The notes: generated by a model not told the origin, from the sequence alone. DNA of 64,000 nt from Pseudomonas sp. FP2309 (GCF_030687575.1 NZ_CP117439.1:2037501-2101500), one strand, 5' to 3'. Numbered from the stretch's first letter, positions 46,903-56,726 are shown. Program-made: numbers and translations.

Positions 46903-48222
46903 TCAGACGTCACGCATTAACAGCGCGAAACGCAGGTCCATCTGCGCGGGCACAGGTATATACACCGTGTGCCCGTCTCCCGGCGCCACCTCGATGGCTT
47001 CCCCCTTGCTGCTGTGCAAAGTGTCCAAATCAAAGTGAAAGTTGCCGGCCGGGCTCATCAGTTCCAGGTGATTGCCCACGGCAAAGCGGTTTTTCACCTT
47101 GACCTCGGCCAGCTCACCGCGACGCTCGCCGGTGAACTCGCCGACAAACTGCTGGCGCTCGGAGACTGAGCTGCCGTTCTGATAGTTCTGGTACTCATCG
47201 TGCACATGGCGGCGCAGGAATCCTTCGGTGTAGCCGCGCTGGGCCAGGGATTCGAGATTGGTCATCAGGCTGAGATCAAAGGCGCGACCGGCCACGGCAT
47301 CGTCGATGGCCTGGCGATACACCTGGGTGGTGCGCGCGCAGTAGAAGTGCGACTTGGTGCGGCCCTCGATCTTCAGCGAATGCACGCCCATGTGGGTCAG
47401 GCGCTCCACATGCTGCACCGCGCGCAGGTCCTTGGCGTTCATGATGTAGGTGCCGTGCTCATCCTCGAACGCGGGCATCTGCTCATCGGGGCGGTTGGCC
47501 TCCTGCAACAGGAACACCTGGTCGGTCGGCGTGCCGATGCCCAGGGTCGGTTCCGGCTGGTATTGCTGAACGATATCCCCCGTGGCGTTTTCCACCGCCG
47601 GCGTGGCCTGGTATTTCCAGCGGCACGCGTTGGTGCAACTGCCTTGGTTGGCATCGCGTTTGTTCATATAACCCGACAGCAGGCAGCGCCCGGAATAGGC
47701 CATGCACAACGCGCCGTGCACAAACACCTCCAACTCCATGGCTGGCACCTGCTGGCGGATGTCGTCGATCTCCTCCAGGGACAGCTCGCGCGAGAGAATC
47801 ACCCGGCCAATCCCTTGCTGCTGCCAGAACTCCACACTGGCCCAGTTCACCGTATTGGCCTGCACCGACAGGTGAATCGGCATCTGCGGGAAGTGCCGAC
47901 GCACCAGCATGATCAACCCGGGGTCGGACATGATCAGCGCATCCGGGCCCATGGCAATCACCGGGGTCAGGTCCTTGAGGAAGGTTTTGAGCTTGGCGTT
48001 GTGCGGGGCGATGTTGACCACCACATAGAAGCGCTTGCCCTGTGCATGGGCTTCATCGATGCCAAGAGCGAGATTGGCATGATCGAACTCGTTGTTGCGC
48101 ACGCGCAGGCTGTAACGCGGCTGACCGGCGTACACCGCATCGGCGCCATAGGCGAAGGCGTAACGCATGTTTTTCAGGGTGCCGGCAGGGGCGAGCAGTT
48201 CGGGGGCGATGACTGGGGGCAT
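46903..48222 (-). CDS. trhP: tRNA U34 hydroxylase TrhP (peptidase U32 family)
   Basis: A 439-residue U32-family protein that hydroxylates uridine 34 of tRNAs, using prephenate-derived chemistry in E. coli (YegQ). APELLAPAGTLKNMRYAFAYGADAVYAG is the family start (short form LLAPAGTLKNM). VHGALCMAYSGRC and SCTNACRWKY supply the iron-sulfur cysteines. The ATG at 48222 has no strong ribosome site; an upstream TTG is less likely. It is convergent with the chemoreceptor gene, with 5 bp between stops. Confidence 0.9.
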   Translation of the reverse strand: MPPVIAPELLAPAGTLKNMRYAFAYGADAVYAGQPRYSLRVRNNEFDHANLALGIDEAHAQGKRFYVVVNIAPHNAKLKTFLKDLTPVIAMGPDALIMSDPGLIMLVRRHFPQMPIHLSVQANTVNWASVEFWQQQGIGRVILSRELSLEEIDDIRQQVPAMELEVFVHGALCMAYSGRCLLSGYMNKRDANQGSCTNACRWKYQATPAVENATGDIVQQYQPEPTLGIGTPTDQVFLLQEANRPDEQMPAFEDEHGTYIMNAKDLRAVQHVERLTHMGVHSLKIEGRTKSHFYCARTTQVYRQAIDDAVAGRAFDLSLMTNLESLAQRGYTEGFLRRHVHDEYQNYQNGSSVSERQQFVGEFTGERRGELAEVKVKNRFAVGNHLELMSPAGNFHFDLDTLHSSKGEAIEVAPGDGHTVYIPVPAQMDLRFALLMRDV

Positions 48223-48382
48223 GGGCTTGGGTCGCAAAAAGGCGCGAGGGTAGTGCAAGCGACACCGGGCTTTATTGATCTGCGTCTACGCTTAGCGCAA
48301 CAAAGATGGCACTCCCAGGATTTGCGGTGGACTAAGCACCGGGACGCACACGCGCGGCCTGCTTTTTTGACATGGATCGGAC

Positions 48383-49450
48383 ATGAATCAAACTAACCTG
48401 CAATTCAAAACCCTGCTGTTGCTGCTGGCGCTGGTGACCATCGCCTTCATCTGGATATTGCTGCCGTTCTACGGCGCGGTGTTCTGGGCGGTGATCCTGG
48501 GAATCATCTTTGCGCCGATGCAACGTCGACTGCAGCAACGGTTTGGCTGGAACCGCAACCTGACCTCCCTGACCACGCTGACGGTGTGCCTGGTGATCGC
48601 AATCTTGCCGGTGATCATCACCAGCGCCTTGCTGGTGCAAGAGGGGGCGACGCTCTACAAGAACATTGAGAGCGGCAAGCTCGACGTGGCCAGTTATATC
48701 GAGCAGTTCAAGCACTTCCTGCCGCCGTACTTCCAGCATTTGCTCGACCGCTTCGGTATGGGCGACCTGGACGGGCTGCGCGAGAAAATCGTCAAAAGCG
48801 CGATGCAGGGAAGCCAGTTCTTCGCTACCCAGGCGTTCAGCTTCGGCCAGGGTACGTTCGATTTCCTGGTGAGCTTTTTCATCATGCTGTACCTGCTGTT
48901 CTTCCTGCTGCGCGACGGCCCGGAACTGGTGCGCAAGGTTCGCACCGCAGTGCCGCTGGCCGAGCCGCAGAAACGCCGGTTGCAGCTCAAGTTCAACCGG
49001 GTGGTGCGCGCCACGGTCAAGGGCAACGTGCTGGTGGCCGTGACCCAAGGCGCGTTGGGCGGTTTGATTTTCTGGTTCCTGGACATTCCCAGCGCGTTGC
49101 TCTGGGCGGTGTTGATGGCCTTTCTGTCGCTGCTGCCGGCGGTGGGCGCGGGGATTGTATGGGCGCCGGTGGCTGCGTATTTCCTGCTCAGTGGTTCGAT
49201 CTGGCAGGGCGTGGTGCTGGGCTTGTTCGGTGTGTTTGTGATCGGGTTGGTGGACAACGTGCTGCGCCCGATTCTGGTGGGCAAGGACACCAAGATGCCG
49301 GACTACCTGATCCTGATCTCGACCCTGGGCGGCCTGTCGGTGTTTGGCCTCAACGGATTTGTGATCGGGCCGCTGGTGGCGGCGCTGTTCATCTCCAGTT
49401 GGGCGCTGTTTGTCGAAAGCAAACCGCGGGTCAAACTGCCATTGCCGTAA
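48383..49450 (+). CDS. AI-2E family transporter (PerM-like)
   Basis: A 355-residue membrane protein of the AI-2E/PerM family with about 8 helices. The conserved core FLSLLPAVGAGIVWAPVAA, DNVLRPILVG and LGGLSVFGLNGFVIGP is present. Substrates vary from autoinducer-2 to ions, so none is assigned. It is divergent from trhP across about 160 bp. Confidence 0.88.
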   Translation: MNQTNLQFKTLLLLLALVTIAFIWILLPFYGAVFWAVILGIIFAPMQRRLQQRFGWNRNLTSLTTLTVCLVIAILPVIITSALLVQEGATLYKNIESGKLDVASYIEQFKHFLPPYFQHLLDRFGMGDLDGLREKIVKSAMQGSQFFATQAFSFGQGTFDFLVSFFIMLYLLFFLLRDGPELVRKVRTAVPLAEPQKRRLQLKFNRVVRATVKGNVLVAVTQGALGGLIFWFLDIPSALLWAVLMAFLSLLPAVGAGIVWAPVAAYFLLSGSIWQGVVLGLFGVFVIGLVDNVLRPILVGKDTKMPDYLILISTLGGLSVFGLNGFVIGPLVAALFISSWALFVESKPRVKLPLP

Positions 49451-49452
49451 CC

Positions 49453-49635
49453 TCAGGCGTGCAACCGGAAGCGGGTGGCTTGCTGCAGTTGTTGTTCGGC
49501 GGCGGACAAGGACGTAAGCGGGCCGCTGATGGCCTCGCCATCGCGTACCAGGTACCAGCAGGCGAGCACACCCAGAGCGCGAAGCGGGGCGGGGACGGCG
49601 CTGCCGATGACGGACATGATTTGAACAGTGGGCAT
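49453..49635 (-). CDS. Small conserved-looking protein (60 aa)
   Basis: A 60-residue protein with a strong GGAGG ribosome site 5 bp before the ATG at 49635. The end reads WYLVRDGEAISGPLTSL, reminiscent of small GYF-like domains. No function is recognised. It is convergent with the AI-2E family gene, 2 bp apart. Confidence 0.6.
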   Translation of the reverse strand: MPTVQIMSVIGSAVPAPLRALGVLACWYLVRDGEAISGPLTSLSAAEQQLQQATRFRLHA

Positions 49636-49726
49636 AGATACCTCCAATCGCAATGGAGGTCACCTTACGGGGGCGGGCGGCTCAGGAAAAATCACCTGGC
49701 TCGATAGTCGACATCAACGCCAGGCG

Positions 49727-49921
49727 TCAGTCGACCACCTGATCAAGCATGCTCACCACTTCCTGCTCATTGAGCAGGCCCTTGCGCACCAGATTTTCTG
49801 CCAGCAACGCCAGAAACTTCGCGCTGCGGTGGCCTTCCAGGTGCTTGAGTTCAGTGAGGGCGCTATAGACCTTGCTGGACGTACAGAGGCCAGCGGTGCG
49901 ATGCGGGTTTTGTGTGGGCAT
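49727..49921 (-). CDS. Small hypothetical protein (64 aa)
   Basis: A 64-residue, soluble, helix-rich protein (FLALLAENLVRKGLLNEQEVVSMLDQVV, short form LAENLVRKGLLNEQEVV) with AAGGA about 10 bp before the ATG. The composition is protein-like and codon use matches the neighbours. It lies in the same direction as the 60-residue gene, 91 bp upstream of it. No family is recognised. Confidence 0.6.
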   Translation of the reverse strand: MPTQNPHRTAGLCTSSKVYSALTELKHLEGHRSAKFLALLAENLVRKGLLNEQEVVSMLDQVVD

Positions 49922-50100
49922 GGTCAGTCGTCCTTGTTGTTATTGGGTGGACAGGAAGGATAGTGAAAGCGTGTCGTGACACAAACATGACAGCGCCGGG
50001 CCCCGTGGGGCAAGTAGACTTTCGACTTGAATAATGTGGGATTTTGGCCGGGGCATTGTTCTCAGAGCGACCTTGGAGCGATAAAACCGGACGTCACACG

Positions 50101-50132
50101 CAAAAAAAGGCCCCGCCGAAGGCGAGGCCCGG
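50101..50132 (-). terminator. Terminator of the Tyr/Pro-rich protein gene
   Basis: Read on the minus strand, GGCCTCGCC-TTC-GGCGGGGCC with one mismatch is followed by seven T residues. It begins about 25 bp after the stop of the upstream gene. Confidence 0.8.
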
Positions 50133-50154
50133 TTTCAGGCGTGATGCGCAAGGC

Positions 50155-50502
50155 TTACCAGCCGCGACGGTAATAACCATGGGGCGGGCCGTAATACCCA
50201 CGCGGCGGGCCGTAATACACCGGTGCCGGGCGGTAATACACCTGTTGCTGCACATACACCGGTGGTGGTGGGGCGTAATAGACCGGCGGCGGTGCGGCAT
50301 ACACCGGCTGCGGCTGCACGTAGACCGGCTGTTGCACATAGACCTCACGGGGTTGGCTGGCAACCACGGAGCCCACCACGGCGGCGCCGACCAGGGCACC
50401 CAAGGCGGCCGGCCCAGCCCATCCACCACCGTGGGCGGAAGCCTGGCCTGCCATCGCGAGTGCACCCACCAGCAAGGCGATCTTGGGGATTGTACGAATC
50501 AT
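50155..50502 (-). CDS. Exported Tyr/Pro/Val-rich low-complexity protein
   Basis: A 115-residue secreted or cell-surface protein. Signal peptide residues 1-23 end in GQASA. A short Gly/Ala membrane-like stretch (AALGALVGAAVVGSVVA) follows, then about 65 residues of imperfect repeats such as PVYVQPQPVYAAPPPVYYAP and a C-terminal YYGPP-type motif. GAGGA sits 6 bp before the ATG at 50502; an ATG two codons earlier overlaps that site. Function unknown; similar proteins are called glycine-zipper or surface proteins. Confidence 0.75.
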   Translation of the reverse strand: MIRTIPKIALLVGALAMAGQASAHGGGWAGPAALGALVGAAVVGSVVASQPREVYVQQPVYVQPQPVYAAPPPVYYAPPPPVYVQQQVYYRPAPVYYGPPRGYYGPPHGYYRRGW

Positions 50503-50664
50503 GGTCATTCCTCGGTTAGCCCCTGCGCTTGTGGTCTGCAATCAATAGACTCAAGTAATGTCGCGGGGATACTTTTAAGACAACGTATTTCTGAAAAACA
50601 GCACGGCCGCAAGGTAAAGGTTGTGTAAGGTCTGTACCGATTTGCTTACTCAAAGGAGTTATCC

Positions 50665-51483
50665 ATGCAGATGCACCCCAACAAGGACACCCAGCTGTGC
50701 ATGTCGCTGTCGGCGCGTCCCGGGAATTTCGGCCTGCGCTTTCATAACCACCTGTACGAACAGTTGGGTCTGAATTTCTACTATAAGGCGTTCAGCAGCC
50801 AGGACTTACCCGGCGCGATCGGCGGTATACGCGCATTGGGCGTGCGGGGCTGCGGGGTGTCCATGCCCTTCAAGGAAGCGGCCATTGTCCTGGTGGACGA
50901 ACTGGACGATTCGGTTCAAGCCATCGACTCGTTGAACACCATCGTCAACACCGACGGCCACCTCAAGGCCTATAACACCGACTACATCGCCATCGAGCAA
51001 CTGCTGAAAAAACACGCAGTGCCGCAGGCGTCGACCTTTGCCCTGCACGGCAGCGGAGGCATGGCCAAGGCCGTGGCCAGTGCCTTGCGTGATGGTGGCT
51101 ATGCCAACGGCGTAATTGTGGCGCGTAACGAAGCCACAGGGCGCAAATTGGCGCAGAACCTGGGTTATGCGTGGCAAGCCGAACTGGGAGAATTACGCCC
51201 GCAGATGTTGATCAACGTAACGCCGATCGGCATGACTGGCGGGCCTGAGGCGCACGCGCTGGCATTTGACGCTGATGCTGTTGATAACGCCGAGACGGTG
51301 TTTGATGTGGTGGCGATCCCCGCCGAAACACCATTGATCGTGCGAGGGCGGGCCCAGGGCAAGCGGGTGATCACTGGCCTGGAAGTGATTGCGATCCAGG
51401 CGTTGGAGCAGTTCGTGCTGTACACCGGCGTTCGGCCGACCCAGGAACAGTTCGAAAAGGCCGTGGCGTTTGCCCGAAGCTGA
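50665..51483 (+). CDS. Shikimate dehydrogenase-like protein
   Basis: A 272-residue AroE-fold oxidoreductase. The substrate domain keeps SMPFKEA (catalytic Lys) and YNTDY (catalytic Asp). The nucleotide-binding segment is LHGSGGMAKAVASAL, and NVTPIGM follows. The second-turn residues (VARNEATGR) suit NADPH. It lacks the SLSP serine pair of true AroE (reads SLSARPGNFG), so it may act on quinate or another cyclitol acid. AAAGGAG precedes the ATG. Confidence 0.85.
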   Translation: MQMHPNKDTQLCMSLSARPGNFGLRFHNHLYEQLGLNFYYKAFSSQDLPGAIGGIRALGVRGCGVSMPFKEAAIVLVDELDDSVQAIDSLNTIVNTDGHLKAYNTDYIAIEQLLKKHAVPQASTFALHGSGGMAKAVASALRDGGYANGVIVARNEATGRKLAQNLGYAWQAELGELRPQMLINVTPIGMTGGPEAHALAFDADAVDNAETVFDVVAIPAETPLIVRGRAQGKRVITGLEVIAIQALEQFVLYTGVRPTQEQFEKAVAFARS

Positions 51484-51500
51484 AGAAAGAGGGTTGAGCC

Positions 51501-51535
51501 ATGTGGGAAGGGGCAGGCCACCTCCCACATTTTTT
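51501..51535. terminator. Terminator / REP-like hairpin between convergent genes
   Basis: ATGTGGGA at 51501-51508 pairs with TCCCACAT at 51523-51530 and is followed by TTTTT. It lies between the stops of the shikimate dehydrogenase-like gene and yceH. Its arms resemble the REP core. Confidence 0.7.
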
Positions 51536-51541
51536 ACCGAG

Positions 51542-52189
51542 TCAGGCCTGTTCCAGCTGTGCGAGGCGCTCCTCCAATGCCGCGATCCGCGCTTCCAGTT
51601 CTTCAATGCGCTCCACAGGCACACCAGCCCCACGCTCCACCGGATTGCCCCGCGCGGCCATGATCACCTCGATATCGGCCGGGTCCCCCAGCGCATGGGT
51701 GTAACGGTCTTCGCGCTGCCCCGCCTGACGCGGTACCAGCAGCGCCAGCCCGCGCGAGATCAGGCGTTCGAGCTGATGCACCACTTGCTCGGCATCTTCA
51801 AAGTCGTGCATGCGTGCGCTGCGGGTCAGCAGCTCGTTGACGGTCTGCGGGCCGCGCAGAAACAGCAGCCCGATCAGAATCACCTGTGCTGGCACCAGCT
51901 CCAGGGCTTTGTCCACGCGGTGTTCCCAACGGTCGGCGCGGCTGCCCATCACCAAGCGCGTAAAGCCTTGGCCCTCGAGCGCGCGCAGGCTCTGGCCGAC
52001 CTGGCCCTGGGTCAGGTTCATCACCGGCTCGCGGCTGGTCTTCTGGTTGCAGGCCAATACCAGGGCATTGAGGGTCAGGGGGTAGGTTTCCGGGTTGGTC
52101 GCGTGTTTTTCGATCAGGCAGCCCAGAATGCGGATTTCCGTGCTGTTCAGGCGCGGCTCAGGGGTGTCGGTGTCGTGCTCGGCGGTCAT
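51542..52189 (-). CDS. YceH/DUF480 family protein
   Basis: A 215-residue protein of the UPF0502 family, built of two winged-helix domains. [30 protein letters not shown] (short form [20 protein letters not shown]) and [11 protein letters not shown] are nearly invariant in the family. A C-terminal coiled coil ([21 protein letters not shown]) follows. DNA binding is likely by fold; role unknown. Confidence 0.9.
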   Translation of the reverse strand: MTAEHDTDTPEPRLNSTEIRILGCLIEKHATNPETYPLTLNALVLACNQKTSREPVMNLTQGQVGQSLRALEGQGFTRLVMGSRADRWEHRVDKALELVPAQVILIGLLFLRGPQTVNELLTRSARMHDFEDAEQVVHQLERLISRGLALLVPRQAGQREDRYTHALGDPADIEVIMAARGNPVERGAGVPVERIEELEARIAALEERLAQLEQA

Positions 52190-52306
52190 CGCGCGTTCCC
52201 TATGCAGTGAAGCCCACTAGCCTAATCCTGAAAAAATAAAAGACAAGCGGCAGGCATGGCTATAATCGCCGCTGGTTCCAACCCTGCCATTACCGATGAG
52301 ACTGTC

Positions 52307-52816
52307 ATGACTATTTCCCTGTACGCCGCCTCCATCCCAGTCTTCAAGCAAATGCTCAACGCCCTGAGCGATGTGCTGAACAAAGCCGAAGCCCACGCCA
52401 CCGCCAAGAACATCGACCCTGACGCCTTGCTGCAAGCGCGCCTGTTCCCCGACATGTTTCCGCTGGTGCGCCAGGTGCAGATCGCCGTCGACTTCGCCAA
52501 GGGCGTATCCGCCCGCCTGGCTGAAATCGAAGTGCCGAAATACGAAGACAACGAAGTGACCTTCGCCGAGCTGCAAGCGCTGATCGCCAAGGTCCTGGCA
52601 TTCGTCGATACCATCACGCCAGCACAGATCGACGGCAAGGAAGGCATCGAGATCATCACCCGCCAGGGCACGCCTAAAGAGAAGCGCTTCAGCGGCCAAT
52701 CCTACCTGCTGACCTACGGCCTGCCGCAGTTCTTCTTCCATGTCACCACCACCTACGCCTTGCTGCGTCACAACGGTGTGGAAGTGGGCAAGCGTGATTA
52801 CATGGGCGCTTTCTAA
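52307..52816 (+). CDS. DUF1993 domain protein
   Basis: A 169-residue protein of the DUF1993 family. SIPVFKQMLNALSDVLNKAEAHA, RLFPDMFPLVRQVQIA and YLLTYGLPQFFFHVTTTYALLRHNGVEVGKRDYMG (cited in part) are typical. A TATAAT element at 52261-52266 lies 41 bp before the ATG and probably is its -10. Function unknown; the fold is a DinB-like helical bundle. Confidence 0.85.
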   Translation: MTISLYAASIPVFKQMLNALSDVLNKAEAHATAKNIDPDALLQARLFPDMFPLVRQVQIAVDFAKGVSARLAEIEVPKYEDNEVTFAELQALIAKVLAFVDTITPAQIDGKEGIEIITRQGTPKEKRFSGQSYLLTYGLPQFFFHVTTTYALLRHNGVEVGKRDYMGAF

Positions 52817-52827
52817 GCACCGCTCAC

Positions 52828-52874
52828 AAAAAAAGCCCAGGGTGGTTCAATCAAGAACCACCCTGGGCTTTTTT
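52828..52874. terminator. Bidirectional intrinsic terminator
   Basis: A perfect 14-bp stem (GCCCAGGGTGGTTC and its complement) has an A-run on the left and a T-run on the right, so it works in both directions. It serves the convergent DUF1993 and sstT genes. Confidence 0.95.
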
Positions 52875-52882
52875 GTATCTGG

Positions 52883-54103
52883 TTAAGCCGCCTGTTCGCC
52901 CTTGCCCAGGCACGCGGCAGCGGTGAACAGCACGTCGGTGGAGGAGTTGAGTGCGGTTTCCGCAGAATCCTGCAACACACCGATGATGAAACCGACAGCC
53001 ACGACCTGCATGGCGATTTCACTTGGGATACCGAACAGGCTGCAGGCCAGGGGGATCAGCAGCAGCGAGCCGCCGGCCACGCCCGAGGCGCCGCAGGCAC
53101 AAACGGCGGCGACCACACTCAGCAGCACGGCGGTTGGCAGATCAACGCTGATGCCCAGGGTGTGCACGGCCGCCAGCGTCAATACCGTGATGGTGATCGC
53201 GGCCCCGGCCATGTTGATGGTGGCCCCCAGTGGAATCGACACTGAATAAGTGTCTTCATGCAGGCCCAGGCGCTTGCTCAAGGCCAGGTTCACCGGGATG
53301 TTCGCCGCCGAACTGCGGGTGAAAAACGCGGTAATACCGCTTTCACGCAGGCACATCAGCACCAGTGGGTAGGGATTGCGACGCAGCTTCCAGAACACGA
53401 TCGCCGGGTTGACCACCAGTGCCACGAACAGCATGCAACCGATCAGTACCACCAGCAGGTGCGCGTAGCCGAGCAGTGCGCCGAAGCCGGAGGTGGCCAG
53501 GGTCGACGCGACCAGGCCGAAGATACCCAGCGGCGCAAAGCGGATCACCACACGTACGATCAGGGTCACGCCGTTGGACAAATCGTCCAGCACGGTGCGG
53601 GTGGTAGCGCCCGCATGGCGAATGGCGATGCCCATACCGATGGCCCAGGCCAGGATGCCGATGAAGTTGGCGTTCATCAGTGCGCTCACCGGGTTGTCCA
53701 CCACGCTCAGCAGCAGGCTTTGCAGCACCTCGCCGATGCCGCCCGGCGCGCTGACGGTGACGTCATGGCTGGCGAGTACCAGCGACGACGGAAACCACAT
53801 GCTGGCAACCACCGCCACGACGGCTGCGGCAAAGGTGCCGAGCAAGTACAGGAACAGAATCGGTTTGATATGGGTTTCCTGGCCGTGCTTATGGTTGGCA
53901 ATCGACGCCATCACCAACACAAACACCAGGATCGGCGCCACAGCTTTCAACGCCGTAACAAACACCTTGCCAATAAAACCGGTAGCCCTGGCGGCCTCGG
54001 GCAGGAGCAGGGCCAGCAGAATCCCGGCGATCAGGCCGATGACGATTTGGGTGACCAGGCTGACGCGCATCAGTCGTTGTAACAGGGTGGGGGCAGCAGT
54101 CAT
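52883..54103 (-). CDS. sstT: Serine/threonine:Na+ symporter
   Basis: A 406-residue dicarboxylate/amino acid:cation symporter (DAACS) of the SstT type. It has about 8 helices plus re-entrant loops. [12 protein letters not shown] and [14 protein letters not shown] are substrate/cation site motifs, and the C-terminal [21 protein letters not shown] is typical of SstT. Imports Ser and Thr with Na+. Confidence 0.92.
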   Translation of the reverse strand: MTAAPTLLQRLMRVSLVTQIVIGLIAGILLALLLPEAARATGFIGKVFVTALKAVAPILVFVLVMASIANHKHGQETHIKPILFLYLLGTFAAAVVAVVASMWFPSSLVLASHDVTVSAPGGIGEVLQSLLLSVVDNPVSALMNANFIGILAWAIGMGIAIRHAGATTRTVLDDLSNGVTLIVRVVIRFAPLGIFGLVASTLATSGFGALLGYAHLLVVLIGCMLFVALVVNPAIVFWKLRRNPYPLVLMCLRESGITAFFTRSSAANIPVNLALSKRLGLHEDTYSVSIPLGATINMAGAAITITVLTLAAVHTLGISVDLPTAVLLSVVAAVCACGASGVAGGSLLLIPLACSLFGIPSEIAMQVVAVGFIIGVLQDSAETALNSSTDVLFTAAACLGKGEQAA

Positions 54104-54199
54104 AAACAGTTGTCTCTAGTTTTTTTAATAGGACGCAGCAGTACGGGCGGAATGTTCTGTAAGAAACAGGGCGCGAAGTCTAGCATGCCGCTGCCAACG

Positions 54200-54603
54200 G
54201 CCCGACCTGTGCGGCATTCGGTCACCCGCGCCCAGGCCGGGCTGCGTCCATGGTGTTCTGCGGGTTCATGATCGCGGGCATGGTGGCGCTGGTGCCGGCG
54301 ATTCACTCCGGCGTTGGCCCTGGCGGCGGCAATGGCCGTGTGGTTCGTCACCCAGGCCGCGATGTTTCTGGTCAGCCATGTGCGACTGATGAAGGCCGCG
54401 CCCCATGCCCCGGCCTTTGCCGCGTCGCTGAACATTGCCCGGGCAACCTGGGCATTGGTCTGGGGGCGTTGGTCGGCGGGCATGTGATCGACACTTTTGG
54501 CCTGGGCAGACTGGGGTTTGCAGCATCCGCGTTTATCCTGGTGTCGATCCTGCTGGCGCTATGGTTGATGACTGCCAGACAACCGGTCGCGTCCAGCGCC
54601 TGA
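54200..54603 (+). pseudogene. Remnant of an MFS efflux transporter gene (frameshifted)
   Basis: Pieces of the C-terminal helices of an AraJ/YdhP-like MFS protein occur in three frames. FMIAGMVALVPAIH comes first, then AVWFVTQAAMFLVSHVRLMK with APAFAASLNIA, then GIGLGALVGGHVIDTFGLG and the end ASAFILVSILLALWLM. At least two frameshifts (about 54310 and 54440) separate them. The first two-thirds of the gene are missing. No working protein can come from it. Confidence 0.7.
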
Positions 54604-54607
54604 CCGG

Positions 54608-55510
54608 TCAGGGCAGGGCGGTAAACAACTCGCGCCGTGCGCCCTCGGTAATCGCCACAATGCCGGGATGCTTGACCTTGCGCTCCACCGAGATCGCGTA
54701 GAACGACTCGGTGACTGCATCGGTCTGGCCGATCAACGCCACGCCGTACTGGCGCACAACCTCATCGGCGATCACGCTGGGGGCGATAAAAATCCCGCTG
54801 CCGGATTGGCCAAACGCTTGCATCAGGGCGCTGTCGTCGAATTCACCGATGATTTTCGGTTGGATCTGCTGCTCGGCGAACCAGCGCTGCAAACGGCTGC
54901 GTACCACGGTCTCTGCGCCTGGGATCAGCAACGGCGCGCCTTGCAGGCATTGTGGGAAATCGCCGCGATGGCGGTCAGCCAGTGCCTGGGTGGCGAAAAA
55001 ACTGATGCCGCATTCGCCCAGCTTCTGGCTGTAGCCCTTGATGTCCAGGTGCGTGGGCATGGGGCTGTCGGAAATCACCAGGTCCAGGCGCTGGATCGCC
55101 AGGTCGGCCAATAACCGTTCGAGTTTGTCTTCGCGACAGGTGATACGGATCGGCTCGCTCAACTCCATGGTCGGTGCGATCAGCCGGTAAACGATGGACT
55201 TGGGCACCACATCCGCGACGCCGACGCGAAACACAATCTGCTGTTCATTGGGTTGCGCGCGCAGCATGGCCTCCAATTCATTCCCGGTCTGGAACATCTG
55301 TTCGGCGTAGGGCAGGGCCTGACGCCCGGCTTCGGTGAGTTCAAGCTGGCGGCCGACCCGTTGAAACAGCGCGATACCGAAGGTTTGCTCCAGCAGGCTG
55401 ATCTGTCCGCTGATGGTCTGGGGGGTGAGGTTCAACTGCTCACAGGCGCGCACGATGCTGCCGGTCTTGGCCACTACCCAAAAGTAATGCAACTGTCGGT
55501 AATTGAGCAT
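54608..55510 (-). CDS. nhaR: LysR-family regulator, NhaR-like
   Basis: A 300-residue LysR-type regulator. The N-terminal HTH (LNYRQLHYFWVVAKTGSIVRA, in short NYRQLHYFWVVAKTGS; LTPQTISGQISLLEQ) carries the NhaR signature YxxLxYFW. An effector domain follows. NhaR proteins answer to Na+ and control antiporters. The ATG at 55510 is chosen; an in-frame GTG lies four codons upstream. Next to it is only a decayed transporter, so its present target is unclear. Confidence 0.8.
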   Translation of the reverse strand: MLNYRQLHYFWVVAKTGSIVRACEQLNLTPQTISGQISLLEQTFGIALFQRVGRQLELTEAGRQALPYAEQMFQTGNELEAMLRAQPNEQQIVFRVGVADVVPKSIVYRLIAPTMELSEPIRITCREDKLERLLADLAIQRLDLVISDSPMPTHLDIKGYSQKLGECGISFFATQALADRHRGDFPQCLQGAPLLIPGAETVVRSRLQRWFAEQQIQPKIIGEFDDSALMQAFGQSGSGIFIAPSVIADEVVRQYGVALIGQTDAVTESFYAISVERKVKHPGIVAITEGARRELFTALP

Positions 55511-55644
55511 CGGTGTAGTCACTTCGTAAAAACCGAAGTATAAGCGAAAAAAATACGAATTTTCCTGAAGTGTTTGCCTGCATAGAATGCCTCGCTATCG
55601 CGGGGCCACTATTTGGACCCAATGGTTCTAACGAGGAATACATC

Positions 55645-55896
55645 ATGAAACTCAATTCTCTCGGTGCGGCGTCGTTGCTTGCGCTTTCATTAGTGATGAT
55701 CAGCGGTTGCGATCAGGTGGAAAAAAGCGCACAGCAGGTGCTGGGCAAAGCCACTGAGTCGGCCAAGCAAGCCATCGATGACACCCACAAGGCCGCCGAG
55801 CAGGCATTGAGTGAAGCGACTCAAGGCTTGATCACGCCGCAAAAAAAGGACGATCAGCAAGAACAAGCGTCTGAATCGAACAGCAAAGAAGCCTAA
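55645..55896 (+). CDS. Small putative lipoprotein
   Basis: An 83-residue precursor with a lipobox (LVMISGC, lipidated Cys at 22). The mature part is a charged, repetitive helix (KATESAKQAIDDTHKAAEQAL) and a hydrophilic tail. GAGGA precedes the ATG. It resembles small LEA-like/Lpp-like envelope helices. It is 28 bp upstream of the TerC-family gene and may be cotranscribed with it. Confidence 0.78.
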   Translation: MKLNSLGAASLLALSLVMISGCDQVEKSAQQVLGKATESAKQAIDDTHKAAEQALSEATQGLITPQKKDDQQEQASESNSKEA

Positions 55897-55924
55897 TTTC
55901 CCAGCACAACGTCAGGACTGAACC

Positions 55925-56674
55925 ATGGATTACCTTTTACAACTGGCTGCCAGCCCCACGGCCTGGGTCGCACTGGCCACCTTGATCGTCATGGAAATCG
56001 TGCTGGGCATCGATAACCTGATCTTCATCTCGATTCTCACCAACAAGTTGCCCGAGCAGCACCGGGCCAAGGCACGGCGCATCGGTATCAGCATGGCGCT
56101 GATATTGCGTCTGGGCCTGCTGAGTACCATCGCGTTTATCGTGCAACTCACGGCGCCGGTGTTCGAGGTGTTCGGCCAGGCGTTTTCCTGGAAGGACATG
56201 ATCCTGATCGCCGGCGGCCTGTTCCTGGTGTGGAAGGCGACTACCGAGATCCACCACAGCATGGATCCGGAGCCCGAAGAGAAAGCAACGGTTGGCAACG
56301 CCGTGACCATTGGTTTCGCGGCGGCCATCGGGCAGATCCTGTTGCTTGACCTGGTGTTCTCAATCGACAGCATCATCACGGCGGTGGGCATGACCGAACA
56401 CTTGCCGATCATGATCATTGCCGTGGTGACCTCGGTGATTGTGATGCTGGTGGCGGCTGAACCGCTGGCCAAGTTCATCAACGATAACCCGACCGTGGTG
56501 ATGTTGGCCCTGGGCTTCCTGATCATGATCGGTATGACGCTGATCGCCGAAGGCTTCGGTGCCCATGTGCCAAAAGGCTACGTCTACGCGGCCATGGCCT
56601 TCTCGGCAGCCATCGAGTGCTTGAACATCGCGCGGCGCAACCGCCACAAGCGTTTGCTCGCTGCCCGCCAGTAA
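55925..56674 (+). CDS. TerC/YgdQ family membrane protein
   Basis: A 249-residue, 7-helix membrane protein of the TerC family. Conserved acidic membrane motifs [12 protein letters not shown] and [17 protein letters not shown] may bind a metal ion. The family is linked to Mn2+ export and tellurite resistance; the role of this subgroup is not settled. AGGA precedes the ATG. Confidence 0.88.
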   Translation: MDYLLQLAASPTAWVALATLIVMEIVLGIDNLIFISILTNKLPEQHRAKARRIGISMALILRLGLLSTIAFIVQLTAPVFEVFGQAFSWKDMILIAGGLFLVWKATTEIHHSMDPEPEEKATVGNAVTIGFAAAIGQILLLDLVFSIDSIITAVGMTEHLPIMIIAVVTSVIVMLVAAEPLAKFINDNPTVVMLALGFLIMIGMTLIAEGFGAHVPKGYVYAAMAFSAAIECLNIARRNRHKRLLAARQ

Positions 56675-56688
56675 GCGTTGAAACAAAC

Positions 56689-56726
56689 AGGCCGGCTGTG
56701 CTCACAAGAGCCCAGCCGGCCTTTTG
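56689..56726 (+). terminator. Intrinsic terminator after the TerC-family gene
   Basis: AGGCCGGCTG pairs perfectly with CAGCCGGCCT across a 14-bp loop and is followed by TTTGCTG. It separates the TerC-family unit from selD. Confidence 0.85.
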
